DNA from: Erysipelothrix sp.
GTDB taxonomy: Bacteria > Bacillota_I > Bacilli_A > Erysipelotrichales > Erysipelotrichaceae
Length of the DNA stretch: 64,000 nt
Assembly: GCA_018335655.1 (NCBI GenBank)
Contig: JAGXRX010000028.1
Span: 1 to 64,000, forward strand
Direction: 5' to 3'
Of the stretch, positions 37,126-47,702 are shown in pieces. The translations under genes and the position numbers were made by a program. The notes below the pieces were generated by a model, which worked only from the letters and a program-made list of their open reading frames with translations, made no database searches and was not told where the DNA came from. The stretch's first letter is position 1. The number at the start of each line of letters is the position of its first letter.

Positions 37126-37779
37126 TTACAAGTTTAAAAAAATTATTCTTTTACCTTCTACCTTTATGATTTCATCATCAATCATCGATTTCATTTCCCT
37201 TGCAAGTGCACTTCTATCAACGTTAAGGTAGTTTGCCAATTCTTGTCTTGAGAAAGGAATCAAAGCAATATTGCTTTCTACTTTTGGGCAATAATTCAAA
37301 TACTCTAAAAGTTTGTCACGAATGGATCGTTTTGATAAAGTATCCACTTTTTTATGAAGTTCAATAAGTTTTTTAGCAAGGACTTGTAAGAGGTTCTCAT
37401 TAATTTTTTGATGATAGCTGCAAAACATCTGACAACCTGTAATGAATTGACTGATATCAAAAAAAGCAATGACAGTTTGTGTTTTAGCAATCACATTAAC
37501 ACGACTTGGTTCATGCTGAGCAAGTGCAATTGCTTCCCCAAAGGAATCTGCTTCTTTAAGATGCAGGATTATATTCTCGTTTCCATAGAAATCTGTTTTA
37601 GATATTAATGCTTCTCCAGTTATAATTACACCAATCTCTTTAATATAACTGTCTTCTGCAAAAATGATGTCTCGTGAGTAATAAGTTTTAACAACAGGTT
37701 TCTTACATGCTATGAAGTGATCAAGCTCTTGGGGTGATAATCCAGCAAAAAGCGAGCATTTTCTTAAGATGTGGATCAT
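37126..37779 (-). CDS. Crp/Fnr family transcriptional regulator
   Basis: cNMP-binding-like N-terminus (CSLFAGLSPQELDHFIACKKPVVKTYYSRDIIFAE), C-terminal HTH FSRQELANYLNVDRSALAREMKSMIDDEII. Confidence 0.88.
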   Translation of the reverse strand: MIHILRKCSLFAGLSPQELDHFIACKKPVVKTYYSRDIIFAEDSYIKEIGVIITGEALISKTDFYGNENIILHLKEADSFGEAIALAQHEPSRVNVIAKTQTVIAFFDISQFITGCQMFCSYHQKINENLLQVLAKKLIELHKKVDTLSKRSIRDKLLEYLNYCPKVESNIALIPFSRQELANYLNVDRSALAREMKSMIDDEIIKVEGKRIIFLNL

Positions 37780-37792
37780 AAATAATCTCCTT

Positions 37793-37810
37793 ATGTTGCA
37801 ATTGCAACAT
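37793..37810. promoter_or_regulatory. Perfect 18-bp palindrome; candidate Crp/Fnr-family operator in a divergent promoter region
   Basis: ATGTTGCAATTGCAACAT between the divergent regulator and the DUF438 gene. Confidence 0.65.
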
Positions 37811-37879
37811 CAATTTCAAGTTAAGTATATTAAACTATGATTAGTAAAACAAGCGTAAACGCACAAAAGGAGTCATAAC

Positions 37880-39085
37880 ATGAGTGAACTCATTAATAAT
37901 CATAGTAAAGAAAGACAAGAAGCATTAAAAGTATTAATTAAGAAACTTCATGAAGGAGTTGACTCAGAAATCGTAAAAGCTGAGTTTCAAAAGGATTTTG
38001 GAACCGTCACCACGAAAGAAATTGTTGAAATAGAACATGCTTTAGTTGAAGATGGATTGTCTGTCAAAGAGATTGAAAAATTGTGTGATATTCATGCAAG
38101 CGTTATGGGTGTGAATGTAAATACGCTTCACTTAGGAGACAATAAACTATTATCTGGACATCCATTAAGAGTATTAGAAGAAGAAAACGATCACATAGAA
38201 AAACTTATTAGTGAAGAAATTGAACCTTATATCAATGCGTTTAATGCCCATAATGTTATGATGCTCCGTATTGGGTTTGATCGTCTTGCCGAAATTGATA
38301 AGCACTATAAACGAAAAGAACATTTGTTTTTTCCTTTCCTAGAAAAGAAGGGTATTACAACACCTCCTCAAGTCATGTGGGGTGTTGATGATTCCATTCG
38401 AGCACTCATTAAGCAAACTTTAAGTCTCTTAAATGAGAAAGATATCAATCTAGAAACAATACAAGAGAGTATTGTGCATACATTGAAACAAGTAAGAGAG
38501 ATGATTTTTAAAGAAAATCAAATCTTGATTCCTTTATTAAAAGAACAGCTCAATTTATTAAACTTTATTGACATTGCACAGTCCAGTGACGAAATAGGAT
38601 ATTTCCTTGAAACTCCACAACAGCATTTCTTAGTAGTAAAAGAAGAAGAGGAAAAGCATGTAGTGTTGGAAAATAATCATGTCCGATTTAAAACTGGAAG
38701 TTTAGATATCCATGTTTTGGAAGCAATGATTAATACACTTCCACTTGATATGACATTTGTTGATGACACAGGACATGTAAGATACTTCTCAAATGGTAAA
38801 GAGCGTGTATTTGAGCGTCCAGTCACCATTCTTGGTCGTCATGTTCATAATTGCCACCCTCCAAAAAGTGTAGATATCGTTGAAACCATCATTGATCGAT
38901 TTAAAAAAGGTGTGAAAGATGAAGAAGCATTTTGGATTAAACTTAAAGATAAGTTTGTCCACATCCGATATTTTGCAGTAAGAGATCAACAAGGTAAGTA
39001 CTTAGGGACCTTAGAGATGACCCAGGATATAGGACCAATTAAAGCTTTAGAAAGCGAAAAGCGATTACTTGAAGACTATCGTTAA
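37880..39085 (+). CDS. DUF438 domain protein with hemerythrin-like and PAS regions
   Basis: KERQEALKVLIKKLHEGVDSEIVKAEFQKDFG; HPLRVLEEENDHIEKLI...HYKRKEHLFFPFLEKKGI; PAS-like LPLDMTFVDDTGHVRYFSNGKERVFERP...GRHVHNCHPPKSVDIVETII. Confidence 0.9.
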   Translation: MSELINNHSKERQEALKVLIKKLHEGVDSEIVKAEFQKDFGTVTTKEIVEIEHALVEDGLSVKEIEKLCDIHASVMGVNVNTLHLGDNKLLSGHPLRVLEEENDHIEKLISEEIEPYINAFNAHNVMMLRIGFDRLAEIDKHYKRKEHLFFPFLEKKGITTPPQVMWGVDDSIRALIKQTLSLLNEKDINLETIQESIVHTLKQVREMIFKENQILIPLLKEQLNLLNFIDIAQSSDEIGYFLETPQQHFLVVKEEEEKHVVLENNHVRFKTGSLDIHVLEAMINTLPLDMTFVDDTGHVRYFSNGKERVFERPVTILGRHVHNCHPPKSVDIVETIIDRFKKGVKDEEAFWIKLKDKFVHIRYFAVRDQQGKYLGTLEMTQDIGPIKALESEKRLLEDYR

Positions 39086-39521
39086 GAAATCCATTTGGAT
39101 GGTGATAGGAACGATTAGTGGAATACTTGGTTTTATTGGAATCATCTTACCTGGGTTACCGACCACACCTTTCTTACTTATTACATTAATTGCTTACAGT
39201 AAAGGCTCAAAACGGTTTTACACATGGTTTACTCAAACTAGTTTCTATACAAAGTACTTGCAATCAATTCATGAGCGAAATAGCATGACAAGAAAGCATA
39301 AAAGAGTTCTCATGTTATGGTCAGATCTAGTTGTACTTATTAGTTTCATTATGGTTGATCATGCAATGCTTCGAGGGATGCTGATAGGTTTAGTCATTGT
39401 TAAGTATTGGTATTTTCACTACTTTGTAACCATAATCGATAACTCTCAATGTATTAGGCAAGAAATGTCTATAAATAAAAACAATCATGTTTATAAACAA
39501 AGAATTGAGGGATCACAATGA
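39069..39521 (+). CDS. DUF454/YbaN-like inner membrane protein
   Basis: GTISGILGFIGIILPGLPTTPFLLITLIAYSKGSKRFYTWF. Confidence 0.88.
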   Translation: MKTIVKKSIWMVIGTISGILGFIGIILPGLPTTPFLLITLIAYSKGSKRFYTWFTQTSFYTKYLQSIHERNSMTRKHKRVLMLWSDLVVLISFIMVDHAMLRGMLIGLVIVKYWYFHYFVTIIDNSQCIRQEMSINKNNHVYKQRIEGSQ

Positions 39522-39748
39522 TTTACATTGATGTTCAACAAAGTGTTTATGATATTATAAATGCGTATCCGGGGTTTAAAGCAGTAATGATAGAAGCAGG
39601 ATTTACAAAACTTGTTGATTCTAACATGCTTAATACCATGGGAAAAATCATGACGTTAGAAAAAGGATTGATGTTAAGAGGAATTGATATTGTAGATTTA
39701 GAACGTATTTCAAATACATTCAATTTCACATTATACAAGAATATATAA
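39518..39748 (+). CDS. DUF1858-like protein
   Basis: IDVQQSVYDIINAYPGFKAVMIEAGFTKLVDSNMLNTMGKIMTLEKGLMLRGID. Confidence 0.75.
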   Translation: MIYIDVQQSVYDIINAYPGFKAVMIEAGFTKLVDSNMLNTMGKIMTLEKGLMLRGIDIVDLERISNTFNFTLYKNI

Positions 39749-39779
39749 ACCCAAATTGAAACAATAAAAAGGAGAATTT

Positions 39780-40013
39780 ATGACACAACCATGTGGATGT
39801 GATAATACTATGAATGTAGTGGATAAAATCAGAAGAAAAGGGGTGTCTTTTTTAGAATTGCCTAAGGCTTTTGAAATTGAATGCTCATGTAGTCATGTTT
39901 TTATGATGACAACCCATGAAGCACAATGTGAAGCATGTAATATGGTTTATGGTGTAACACCTTGTAGTTCTGATTCAATCGAGAATGTAGTTGCAGTTGG
40001 CATTGATTATTAA
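39780..40013 (+). CDS. Small Cys-rich protein of unknown function
   Basis: 77 aa with CGC, CSC, CEAC motifs; RBS aaaaggaga upstream; follows the DUF1858 gene. Confidence 0.65.
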   Translation: MTQPCGCDNTMNVVDKIRRKGVSFLELPKAFEIECSCSHVFMMTTHEAQCEACNMVYGVTPCSSDSIENVVAVGIDY

Positions 40014-40147
40014 TATTTTCGAAACTCTATTTTCAAAATCTACTTCTATAGTAGATTTTATTTTTGATTGAAGTAGTCATTATCCAATTTGGTGCTGTAA
40101 CCATTCTATGTTATGATGACAACATTAATATCTTGAAAGGATTAAAT

Positions 40148-40732
40148 ATGAAAAAAATCATTCTATTGTTTATTAGTACTCTATTAATATTTACATTAGT
40201 AGCTTGTAGCTCAAAAGAAACACCAAAAGAGGTTGTTGAGAAGGGGATATCTGCAATTAAGAACCTCGACTTGATTCAAATACAAAAGTATTTTAATGCT
40301 GATGAAATATCAGATGAAAATGATGTTTTTGGACAAGATTTTGATGTTGAAAATGCTGAGATTTTTGCTTTAATGACAAAAAACCTTACTTATGAAATTA
40401 TCAACGTCAATACCAATGATAAAGTAGCAACTGTTGAAACAAAAATCACAAACATTAATATGGCAGTTATCATGAAAGATTTCATTACTCAAGCACTGAT
40501 TTTAGCTTTTGAGCAAATTGGTGAAACTGAAGTTGATGAAGAAGAAATGCAAAAACAAATGGAAGATTTACTCATAGAATTATTGTCCAAAGAAGACAAT
40601 GAAATGATCACAACTGAAGTTGACATTGAATTAAATGAAGTGGACGGAGAGTGGAAGATTGATTTAAATGATGAACTTATTAATGCACTGTTTGGAGGTT
40701 TAACCAGTGTTGTTGATGAGATACAAGATTAG
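40148..40732 (+). CDS. Lipoprotein of unknown function (DUF4878/DUF5105-like)
   Basis: MKKIILLFISTLLIFTLVACSSKETPKEVVEKGISAIKNLD lipobox; RBS-linked internal start. Confidence 0.7.
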   Translation: MKKIILLFISTLLIFTLVACSSKETPKEVVEKGISAIKNLDLIQIQKYFNADEISDENDVFGQDFDVENAEIFALMTKNLTYEIINVNTNDKVATVETKITNINMAVIMKDFITQALILAFEQIGETEVDEEEMQKQMEDLLIELLSKEDNEMITTEVDIELNEVDGEWKIDLNDELINALFGGLTSVVDEIQD

Positions 40733-40799
40733 TTTTCTATTTAGTACGCGTGTGAATGTATGCACTGACTTATTAGAGAATAAGTCTTAATACAACCTA

Positions 40800-40834
40800 A
40801 AATGAGGATTACGATGCAAGTAATCCTTTTTTTG
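40800..40834 (+). terminator. Rho-independent terminator
   Basis: AGGATTAC-GATGCAA-GTAATCCTTTTTTT. Confidence 0.7.
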
Positions 40835-40976
40835 TCTTGTGATGGATTCGTTTGAGGGTAGTAACACAAGTAAAATGAACCCTTTCTTGGTTATCAAGTT
40901 TTGGGTTCATTTTTTCTTGTTTTAATATTTGCCATAAAATCTTGTTTGCACCGCAAACATCAATCTAAAGTAGGTA

Positions 40977-41207
40977 TTAATCTTTTACGTTTGATTTCAA
41001 GACTTCAAATCCAACTTTATTAATCGCTGTGTGAACAGCTTCAATTGATAAAACTTGATCATTGAAGGACAATTTCACTTTGCTAGCATTGAACAAAACT
41101 GAAATACTTTCTTTATCAACACCTTGTAATGATTTAAGGGCACCTTCAATCTTCATTGAACATGAAGGACATACTAAGGTTTCAAGTTGTAGTACTGCTT
41201 TTTTCAT
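40977..41207 (-). CDS. Heavy-metal-associated (HMA) domain protein, metallochaperone-like
   Basis: LETLVCPSCSMKIEGALKSLQGV; overlaps P-type ATPase gene by 4 nt. Confidence 0.85.
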   Translation of the reverse strand: MKKAVLQLETLVCPSCSMKIEGALKSLQGVDKESISVLFNASKVKLSFNDQVLSIEAVHTAINKVGFEVLKSNVKD

Positions 41208-43093
41208 TGTTTTTCTCCTTTTTTGTATTGTAGTAATCTCATCCCATTCACGATTACAATCAGAATACTAAGTTCATGGACAAGCATTCCAATCGACATG
41301 TTCATCCATTCACTTAAGAAAACGTTAGCTATGAGGAATACAACGACTCCAATCGCAATAATAATATTTTGTCTCATGTTGTTCATCATTGCTTTACTTA
41401 ATCCAATTGCATGCACTAAGTGTTTAAAGTCTGATTTCATTAAGACTACATCGGATGTTTCAATAGCAACATCTGTTCCACTTCCCATCGCAATACCAAT
41501 GTCCGCTAAAGCAATTGAAGGACTATCATTGATCCCATCTCCCACAAATGCTACGGTCTTACCTTCATTTTGATATTGCTTAATAAGCATTGCTTTATCT
41601 TGGGGAAGTAAATGTGCATGAGCTTGAGTTAATTCAAGTTGAGCTGCGACATGTTTTACACTTAACTCATGATCACCAGAGAGAAGTATAAGTTCTTTCA
41701 CACCTAATAACTTAAGTTTTTTAAGATCTTCATAAGCGGATTGTCGAACTGGATCTTCAATCCCAAATAATGCTAGTAGTTGTTGATCTTTGGCTACCAA
41801 GACGATTGATGCACCTTGAGTTAGAAGTGCTTCAATGTGTTGATTCTGATGAGTTGATATCATCACTTCAAATCGCTTCATAAGAGATTGATTACCAATA
41901 AGGAGTGTGCCTTTGCTTGTTGTAGCTTGCAGCCCTTCACCCTGAAATACATGTGTGTTTAAAACTGAAGTAAGAAGTGAGTTATCTAAATACGTGACAA
42001 TGGCTTGAGCCAAAGGATGATTAGATTCTCTCTCAATTGACATGATCATGGATTTGAGATCGTGGTGTTCATCAATATAATAGTAAGATTCAATCACTTG
42101 AGGATGACCAAGTGTGAGAGTTCCTGTCTTATCAAACACGATTGTATTCACTTTACTTAATGATTGAATGACTTCACTTCCTTTAAATAGTACCCCGTAT
42201 TTTGCTCCATTACCAATACCTGCCACTGCAGAAACAGGAACTCCAATAACGAGTGCCCCAGGACAGCCTAAGACTAGAATAATGATGGCTGTTTCTATAT
42301 CTTGGGTAAATAACCAAACAAGTATTGCTAAAACTAATACAAAGGGAGTGTACACTCTTGAGAAGCGATCTATAAAGCGTTGTGTCGTTGTTTTAGAATC
42401 CTGTGCTTCTTCCACCAGTTCAATGATTTTACCAAAAGTTGTCTCATCACCAACACGTTGTGCTTCAATGGTGATTGTCCCATTCTCAAGAATTGTTCCC
42501 GCATAAACCCAATCATTAAATTGCTTGGATAATGGGATGGATTCACCAGTAATGGAAGCTTCGTTAACTACTCCTTCACCGCTCAAAACTTGTCCATCTA
42601 CAGGGATACTAGAACCTGTTCTCACTAAACAATGATTACCTATTTCAATTTCATCGATGTTTACTTCTTCTAAAGTCTGGTCATCATTGATTCTTAATGC
42701 CGTTGAAGGAGCTAAATCAAGTAAGCTTCTTATAGCTTTTCGTGTGTAGTTGAGGGTCTTAGCTTCTAGGTATGAACCAAATAGAAACAAGAAAGTAACA
42801 ATCGCAGATTCTTGATATTCTTGAATAAGAAAGGCAGCAATAACCGCAATGCTTACTAAAACATCGATACTGACTACTTTAACCTTTAATGATTGTATCG
42901 CTTGTATCGCAATAGGAATCACTCCTATGATTGATGCAATGATTAAAGACCATGTAAAGAGGGTAGTGTTTTTAAAAATGAATAAAGAAACATAAGCCAT
43001 AGCGATAAGCAATCCGCTAAATAAAGTGATTATGTTCTTTTTTTTTGATATGTGAAATTGAAACTTACTCACTTTGACTACCATAAGCTTCAT
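41204..43093 (-). CDS. Heavy-metal translocating P1B-type ATPase
   Basis: FDKTGTLTLGHP, SNHPLAQAIV, VAFVGDGINDSPSIALADIGIAMGSGTDVAIETSDVVLM; TM motif GCPGALVIGVP. Confidence 0.92.
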   Translation of the reverse strand: MKLMVVKVSKFQFHISKKKNIITLFSGLLIAMAYVSLFIFKNTTLFTWSLIIASIIGVIPIAIQAIQSLKVKVVSIDVLVSIAVIAAFLIQEYQESAIVTFLFLFGSYLEAKTLNYTRKAIRSLLDLAPSTALRINDDQTLEEVNIDEIEIGNHCLVRTGSSIPVDGQVLSGEGVVNEASITGESIPLSKQFNDWVYAGTILENGTITIEAQRVGDETTFGKIIELVEEAQDSKTTTQRFIDRFSRVYTPFVLVLAILVWLFTQDIETAIIILVLGCPGALVIGVPVSAVAGIGNGAKYGVLFKGSEVIQSLSKVNTIVFDKTGTLTLGHPQVIESYYYIDEHHDLKSMIMSIERESNHPLAQAIVTYLDNSLLTSVLNTHVFQGEGLQATTSKGTLLIGNQSLMKRFEVMISTHQNQHIEALLTQGASIVLVAKDQQLLALFGIEDPVRQSAYEDLKKLKLLGVKELILLSGDHELSVKHVAAQLELTQAHAHLLPQDKAMLIKQYQNEGKTVAFVGDGINDSPSIALADIGIAMGSGTDVAIETSDVVLMKSDFKHLVHAIGLSKAMMNNMRQNIIIAIGVVVFLIANVFLSEWMNMSIGMLVHELSILIVIVNGMRLLQYKKGEKQ

Positions 43094-43367
43094 CGAGTTG
43101 ACTTAACATGACATACACCGCTTCGTACGTTTCACAAACATCATCGGGGATTTGATAGTTATTACTTACTAGTTTTAAAGAAGTAAAAATATCAATTAAG
43201 TTGACGTCTTTGTTCAAGGAGTAATGGTGATCAAGTTCATCAAATAGGGCTTTTACTTTATAAAACTCAGGATGGTGTTCACCATGAACACGTGCAACTA
43301 CGGGTACAATCTGTCTTAATCGCTTTATATTGGAATTAAAAACATCAAGGAAATGTTGATTTATCAT
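43065..43367 (-). CDS. Short hemerythrin/RIC-like protein
   Basis: RLRQIVPVVARVHGEHHPEFYKVKALFDELDHHYS resembles part of iron-sulfur repair (ScdA/RIC) di-iron domains; overlaps ATPase start. Confidence 0.6.
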   Translation of the reverse strand: MINQHFLDVFNSNIKRLRQIVPVVARVHGEHHPEFYKVKALFDELDHHYSLNKDVNLIDIFTSLKLVSNNYQIPDDVCETYEAVYVMLSQLDEAYGSQSE

Positions 43368-43432
43368 ATCTAACCTCCAACCTATCATAGGTTTCTTATG
43401 AGTTTAGTATAAGTTGATTACTCAATCATTTC

Positions 43433-43448
43433 CTTGATGTAAATCAAG
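43433..43448. promoter_or_regulatory. Candidate FNR box upstream of the hemerythrin-like/P1B ATPase/HMA operon
   Basis: CTTGATGTAAATCAAG matches TTGAT-N4-ATCAA exactly. Confidence 0.7.
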
Positions 43449-43454
43449 TTTTAA

Positions 43455-44153
43455 TTATTGTGTTGATAATGCTTCGACATTAAGAATTTCAATATGTCGA
43501 TTTGAATGCTGTTTGATAAGGAAGGCATCTTCAAATTCAAACAATGTTCGGCTTAGTGTTTCAGGGGTTGTTCCTAGGTATGAAGCAAGGTCTTTTTTAC
43601 TCATTTTTAATTGCACATGATGATTATCATCCATCGATTCAATTAAGAATAGACTAATTCTTCTATCCACGCTTTCATTTACAAGTCTAGCATTATTTTT
43701 CTCAACTTCTTCAAGACGTTGTGCAAAGGTTGATAACATCTTTAAAGCTATTAGCGGGTATTGATTCATGAGTTCTTGAAGGTCTTCTCGTTTTATTTTA
43801 CATATAACAGTATCTTTCATTGCTGTTGCATAGTCTTCATGTTTAGTTTCTTTAAACAAAGCCATCTCGCCTGTGAAATCTCCAGGATTAAGTATGCGAA
43901 TCAAATGTTGTTTTCCATTTTCCGAAAGACGATCCACGCGTATACAACCTGAATTCACAATGATGAGACCATCACTGAACTCATTGGCTTCATAAATGCT
44001 TTCTCCTTTTTTATATGTCATGGAACGAACTTTATGATGTACTATGTGTTGTATTTTTGCATCTAAATGACTAAAAATTGGAACACGAGAAACACAGTTT
44101 TCTTTACTTTCACTTACACATGCACAATGAATACAGTTTTGCAGCTCTTCCAT
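43455..44153 (-). CDS. Crp/Fnr family regulator with N-terminal Cys cluster
   Basis: MEELQNCIHCACVSESKENCVSRVPIFSHLD N-terminus, cNMP-like domain, HTH MSKKDLASYLGTTPETLSRTLFEFE; Met chosen by RBS. Confidence 0.88.
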   Translation of the reverse strand: MEELQNCIHCACVSESKENCVSRVPIFSHLDAKIQHIVHHKVRSMTYKKGESIYEANEFSDGLIIVNSGCIRVDRLSENGKQHLIRILNPGDFTGEMALFKETKHEDYATAMKDTVICKIKREDLQELMNQYPLIALKMLSTFAQRLEEVEKNNARLVNESVDRRISLFLIESMDDNHHVQLKMSKKDLASYLGTTPETLSRTLFEFEDAFLIKQHSNRHIEILNVEALSTQ

Positions 44154-44490
44154 ATATACTCCTTTGAAGTAATCATAACTTCTTAACTTAAGATAAACCA
44201 ACACCAAATTAATGTACAATGATGATTTTCAAATCATTACTAAGTTTTTAAACATTATATTACTCATTATATGATGAATTAGACTAAAGGACTAGAAAAT
44301 CGTTCAATATGGCCTTATACATCTTAGTTATTCTGTAGTATCAGTATTGTATGACTGGAATAATCTACAACATGCCATTTTCATTTAATAAAAGACATGT
44401 TAAGCACCTATTACACTTTCTAGATTCAATCATTTCCTATGATTTGTATCATTTTACAATCTTTTTGAAAATTATGTAAAATCATATCGG

Positions 44491-44519
44491 TTGACCTTTC
44501 ATAAGTCAAAGCATACGAT
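44491..44519 (+). promoter_or_regulatory. Promoter of the lplA-pdh region
   Basis: TTGACC, 17-nt spacer, TACGAT. Confidence 0.6.
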
Positions 44520-44541
44520 AAATAAGAAGGAGAAACATGGA

Positions 44542-45528
44542 ATGCGCTATTTGATTAACAAATCGACAAATCCCTACTTCAACCTAGCTTTTGACGAGTA
44601 TGCTTTCAAGCATATTAATATAGATGAAGATTTCTTCTACTTATGGCGAAATGAACCTTCTGTTATTGTTGGTAAAAATCAAAATACCTTTGAAGAGATC
44701 AATCAAGCCTTTATAGATAATCATAATATTAAAGTTGCTCGACGTGTTTCAGGAGGTGGAACGGTTTATCATGATTTAGGAAATTTGAACTTTACTTTCA
44801 TTATCAATGTCGATAATCCAGGGGAAGTTAATTATAAGAAATTCGTTCAACCAGTGATTGACGCACTGAAAAAACTTGGTGTACAAGCAGAAACATCAAG
44901 TAGAAATGATATATTAATTAATGGCTTTAAGATTTCTGGAAATGCTCAACGTATGGCCAATAAGAAGTTAATGTATCATGGAACACTTTTATATGATGTG
45001 AAACTTGAGGATTTGAGACAAGCATTACATGTCAATCCTAATAAATATAATTCTATTGCTGTGAAATCGGTTCGCTCAAATGTTACGAATATTAAGGAAC
45101 ATTTACATGAAAGCGCTAATATTTCCGACTTTTACAACTCACTCCATTTTTTTCTGTCCAATAAAGGATTAGATAAAGAAATTGTTTTGAATGAGGCGGA
45201 ATTATCAATGATTGAGTTTGAAGCAATCAATCGATTTGCAACGTGGGATTGGATATATGGAGAGTCTCCTCTGTTTAGTGTTGTGAATAAAAAAAGCGTC
45301 AAAAGTGGAATTCTTGAGATTAAAGCAGATGTTGAGCATGGACATATTCAGACGATTAGTTTTATAAAAGATTACACAGGTTTGAAAGATGTGAGTGATA
45401 TTGAAGAGAGATTAAAGAATATCCGCTTTGTTCGATCAGACATTGATCATATATTAAATGATTATGATTTACATGAATACTTTGGTGAAATCACAAAAGA
45501 TGAACTACTATCATTAATGTTTGATTAG
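44542..45528 (+). CDS. lplA: Lipoate-protein ligase A
   Basis: NPYFNLAFDEYAF, VIVGKNQNTFEEIN, RRVSGGGTVYHDLGNLNFTFI, KISGNAQRM; start moved to ATG 44542 (RBS AAGGAG; track start lies in the promoter). Confidence 0.92.
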   Translation: MRYLINKSTNPYFNLAFDEYAFKHINIDEDFFYLWRNEPSVIVGKNQNTFEEINQAFIDNHNIKVARRVSGGGTVYHDLGNLNFTFIINVDNPGEVNYKKFVQPVIDALKKLGVQAETSSRNDILINGFKISGNAQRMANKKLMYHGTLLYDVKLEDLRQALHVNPNKYNSIAVKSVRSNVTNIKEHLHESANISDFYNSLHFFLSNKGLDKEIVLNEAELSMIEFEAINRFATWDWIYGESPLFSVVNKKSVKSGILEIKADVEHGHIQTISFIKDYTGLKDVSDIEERLKNIRFVRSDIDHILNDYDLHEYFGEITKDELLSLMFD

Positions 45529-45583
45529 ACCAAGTGTTCGAAGTGATATTGATGGATTCAAAAAATAAAAATGAAAGGATTAG

Positions 45584-46699
<1,116 letters not shown>

Positions 46700-46702
46700 C
46701 TC

Positions 46703-47689
46703 ATGGCACAATTAACAATGATACAAGCAATTACCAATGCACTCGATAATGCTCTTGAAAAACACGATAACACGCTAATTTTTGGTCAAGATGTTGGCTT
46801 AAATGGTGGTGTATTTAGAGCGACTCAAGGTTTACAAGCTAAATATGGTGAAGAACGTGTTTTTGATACACCTTTAGCAGAATCTGGGATTGGTGGATTA
46901 GCAGTTGGTTTAGCCTTTGATAACTATAGACCAATTCCTGAGATTCAGTTCTTTGGATTTATGTATGAAACAATGGATGCCATTGCAGGTCAAATGGCAC
47001 GTACACGATTTAGAACTGGTGGTACTCGTAATATGCCAATCACACTACGTTCACCATTTGGTGGTGGTGTGCATGCCCCAGAATCTCATTCAGATAGTCT
47101 TGAAGGATTAATGGCACAAGTACCAGGACTAAAAGTAGTTATTCCAAGCAATCCATACGATGCGAAAGGATTATTATTAGCATCGATTGAAGATAATGAT
47201 CCTGTAATCTTCCTTGAACATATGAGATTATATCGCTCATTTAAAGAAGAAGTACCAGAAGAATACTACACAGTACCTCTTGGGAAAGCTAAGGTTGTTT
47301 TAGAAGGAACAGATTTAACAATTGTAACGTATGGTTACATGGTTCATGAATCTCTTAAAGCTGCGACATTACTTCAAGAAGAAGGGATATCCGTTGAAGT
47401 CATTGACTTAAGAACGATATCACCGATTGATGTTGAAACGATCTTAGTTTCAGTAGAAAAGACAGGTCGCTTAGTGGTCGTACAAGAAGCACAACGCCAA
47501 GCGGGTGTTGCTTCAGTAATCATGGCTGAAATGGCAGAGCGTAAACGTGGAATTTTAGCATTAAAAGCACCAATAGGTCGTGTAAGTTCACCAGATAGTA
47601 TTTATCCATTTATGTTAGCTGAAAATGAATGGATGCCAGATGCACAAAGGATCATTGAAAAAGTAAAAGAAGTAATCAACTTTGATTAA
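46703..47689 (+). CDS. pdhB: Pyruvate dehydrogenase E1 beta subunit
   Basis: [72 protein letters not shown]. Confidence 0.94.
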   Translation: MAQLTMIQAITNALDNALEKHDNTLIFGQDVGLNGGVFRATQGLQAKYGEERVFDTPLAESGIGGLAVGLAFDNYRPIPEIQFFGFMYETMDAIAGQMARTRFRTGGTRNMPITLRSPFGGGVHAPESHSDSLEGLMAQVPGLKVVIPSNPYDAKGLLLASIEDNDPVIFLEHMRLYRSFKEEVPEEYYTVPLGKAKVVLEGTDLTIVTYGYMVHESLKAATLLQEEGISVEVIDLRTISPIDVETILVSVEKTGRLVVVQEAQRQAGVASVIMAEMAERKRGILALKAPIGRVSSPDSIYPFMLAENEWMPDAQRIIEKVKEVINFD

Positions 47690-47702
47690 GGAGGCAAATT
47701 AA

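Noticed and set aside
40943-40959. Inverted repeat TGTTTGC-ACC-GCAAACA downstream of the HMA gene
   Set aside because: Lies 3' of the minus operon with no promoter it would obviously control; may be RNA-end structure or chance
42168-42506. 112-aa plus-strand ORF inside the P1B ATPase
   Set aside because: Antisense shadow ORF of a strongly supported gene
44491-44541. Track start of lplA at 44491
   Set aside because: This TTG is part of the TTGACC -35 element; the RBS and LplA alignment favour ATG 44542
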